From the NCBI GenBank assembly GCA_002245135.1, contig NGBS01000585.1:124001-188000 (forward strand): a stretch of DNA of 64,000 nt, given 5' to 3'. Shown here piece after piece: positions 62,548 through 64,000 of the stretch (positions are counted from its first letter, which is position 1; every line of letters starts with the position of its first letter). Under the pieces are notes generated by a model. The model was not told where the DNA came from. It made no database searches and saw only the letters and a program-made list of their open reading frames with translations. This DNA comes from Proteromonas lacertae. Lineage: Eukaryota; Sar; Bigyra; Opalinata; Proteromonadidae. The translations under genes and the position numbers were made by a program.

Positions 62548-64000
62548 ATGAGTAAAAACAGAAAAGGTAAAGGTGTTAATTCATCATCAAAAAGCGAACA
62601 ATCGTACAATCTATTATGTGAGTCAGGTACTGGAATGTTAGACTTCTCATCAGTTACAATGATCAACTGTCCAACTTTACAAAATGTATCGCCATTAACT
62701 TCTTCACCATCTCAATTAAGTCCAATGTCTAATCCTGAATTTTTAGTGGCATTGAAAAAAATTAGTTCAAAAGATGACACAACCATTACCAAAGTATGAT
62801 TAATATATCATTTATCATGCTAAATATAGGGATTACAATCATTTGAAGAGTTGATAGATAAAGAATTACCTCAAACCTGCGTGTTATATGCAGCTGAGTG
62901 GAGTGATCATTATGAAAAACTATTGTACAATAGAGACACATTCATCAGAAAAAGAGCGCATCAATGTATTATATAAACATTTATAAATTATCAATTTAGT
63001 AATGGGATTGTATGGAGCAAAGGTTAAGAAAGGAATATCTCCTTATTTAGATTTAGTATTACCACACTTGTTTCTAGGTATGTCAGATCCCCAACAACGA
63101 ATTCAAGAAGATGCAATTAAATCCTATCAGATGATCTTCACAACAGACAGAGCTAAAGAAACGATATATCAGAAATACACTAAAAGTTTATTAAAATATT
63201 ATAATAAAATATTAACTAATATAAATAATTATGATAAAAACATTACTGATAGATTATTACAGTCTATTTACACATCATTATCATTTTTGATTAATGATTT
63301 ACCTCAAACTCTGTTTGAGGAAATGTCATCCAATAAAAATGAAGGATTTGAACTAGTATTTAATAATTATATATTATGTTTATGATAGATTTTAACTCCA
63401 AAGTTTTTCCAACAAATGTCATCAATTGAATCTCTTCAAATAGTGGAAAGTGTAATGAAAATAATCCAATCATCTTTAAAGAGAAAATATGATATTATAT
63501 TAAATACTAAATGTAATATTATACAGCAGTTAATAAAAGGAATGAATAGATATTGTAATATGTTTATCTATTGGGATATTTTATTACAATTTATTAAGAT
63601 GTATATATATATTATAAATATTATAATCCTATACCAAATAGTTATCCAGAATCATTTAATTGTATTCAGAATAGTAAAGGTATAATGAACGCAATAGAAA
63701 GATTATTAACAAAGTATAATATATGTATATATTATTATTGTAATAGTAATGATATTGAGAAATATTCAACAGTTGTTTATCCACATCTATTACCATTATT
63801 AGATTCAATTCATCAGTATTTTATACACCTTATATATATTATTATTCATAATAGATCATGGAAAGATAATTTCCCAAGTCATATTTTATCATTTTTCACT
63901 TCATTATTCTCTTCATCAGAAATATTAACATCATCCTCATCATCATTTACAAAAAGTGAATTGTATTTTGATACATATATTGAATGTACTCTTTATATTG
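62548..64000 (+). CDS. LTN1: Listerin-like E3 ubiquitin ligase, N-terminal part (cut by window edge)
   Basis: The 5' part of a long gene, open to the right edge through at least six exons. The N-terminus (MSKNRKGKGVNSSSKSEQ) is basic and flexible. Then ALKKISSKDDTTITKGLQSF and WSDHYEKLLYNRDTFIRKRA form the first HEAT-type repeats, as in listerin's conserved N-terminal domain that contacts the stalled 60S ribosome and NEMF. MGLYGAKVKKGISPYLDLVL and FLGMSDPQQRIQEDAIKSY continue the helical repeats. The RING that would confirm it lies beyond the window. Two introns (about 63712-63744 and 63815-63853) are multiples of three with no stop, so retained-intron reading is also open. Listerin tags nascent chains on stalled ribosomes. 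Confidence 0.7.

Overview
This window is nuclear DNA of a unicellular eukaryote. Evidence: nearly every gene is broken by short GT-AG introns of about 22-70 bases, usually starting GTAT and ending TAG. The base composition is visibly very AT-rich. Genes encode RNA polymerase subunit RPB8, GINS, Rab GTPases, a mitochondrial-type Asp-tRNA synthetase and a chaperonin-like protein resembling BBS6. TAA, TAG and TGA all end genes, so the code looks standard. The BBS6-like gene and a possible centriolar C2 protein hint at a ciliated or flagellated cell. I cannot name the species; an AT-rich protist (for example a stramenopile such as an opalinate) is only a guess. Genes are packed tightly, often head to head with tens of bases between start codons.

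Layout. 1-10443 (-): a giant receptor, cut by the left edge. 10510-11983 (+): a Rab-like domain fused in frame to phosphopantothenoylcysteine decarboxylase. 12023-14720 (-): a four-FHA protein with a cyclic-nucleotide-binding-like domain. 15061-16571 (+): possible C2 protein. 16739-19391 (+): DUSP-MYND-USP deubiquitinase. 19536-25739 (-): large type I surface protein with PA14, putative-Ig (He_PIG) and discoidin-like modules. 26376-30049 (-): RTEL1-like helicase, sharing a 24-base promoter with 30074-31385 (+), a tandem thymidylate kinase. Then SUMO protease, GINS subunit PSF3 and Asp-tRNA synthetase on the minus strand.

35694-47403 (+) is a second giant receptor: nine tandem periplasmic-binding-protein-like ligand domains followed by a class C (GABA-B/mGluR type) seven-helix domain. 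The gene at 1-10443 is its collinear paralogue. After it come a phosphate-transporter-like MFS gene and a broken relative, Rab1, very-long-chain enoyl-CoA reductase (with a U12-like AT-AA intron), a PHD-finger protein, glucuronokinase, a PP2C phosphatase, the BBS6-like chaperonin, a DCAF-type WD40 protein, RPB8 and the 5' part of listerin.

Themes. The receptors and the PA14/Ig protein look like environment-sensing and surface equipment. RTEL1, thymidylate kinase and PSF3 are S-phase genes, and E2F-like TTTCGCGCC sequences lie at their starts. Several genes show domain fusions or degenerate duplicated domains. A few long genes contain single-base frame breaks that may be assembly errors or real lesions. 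All splice models were made by eye from frame continuity and homology.
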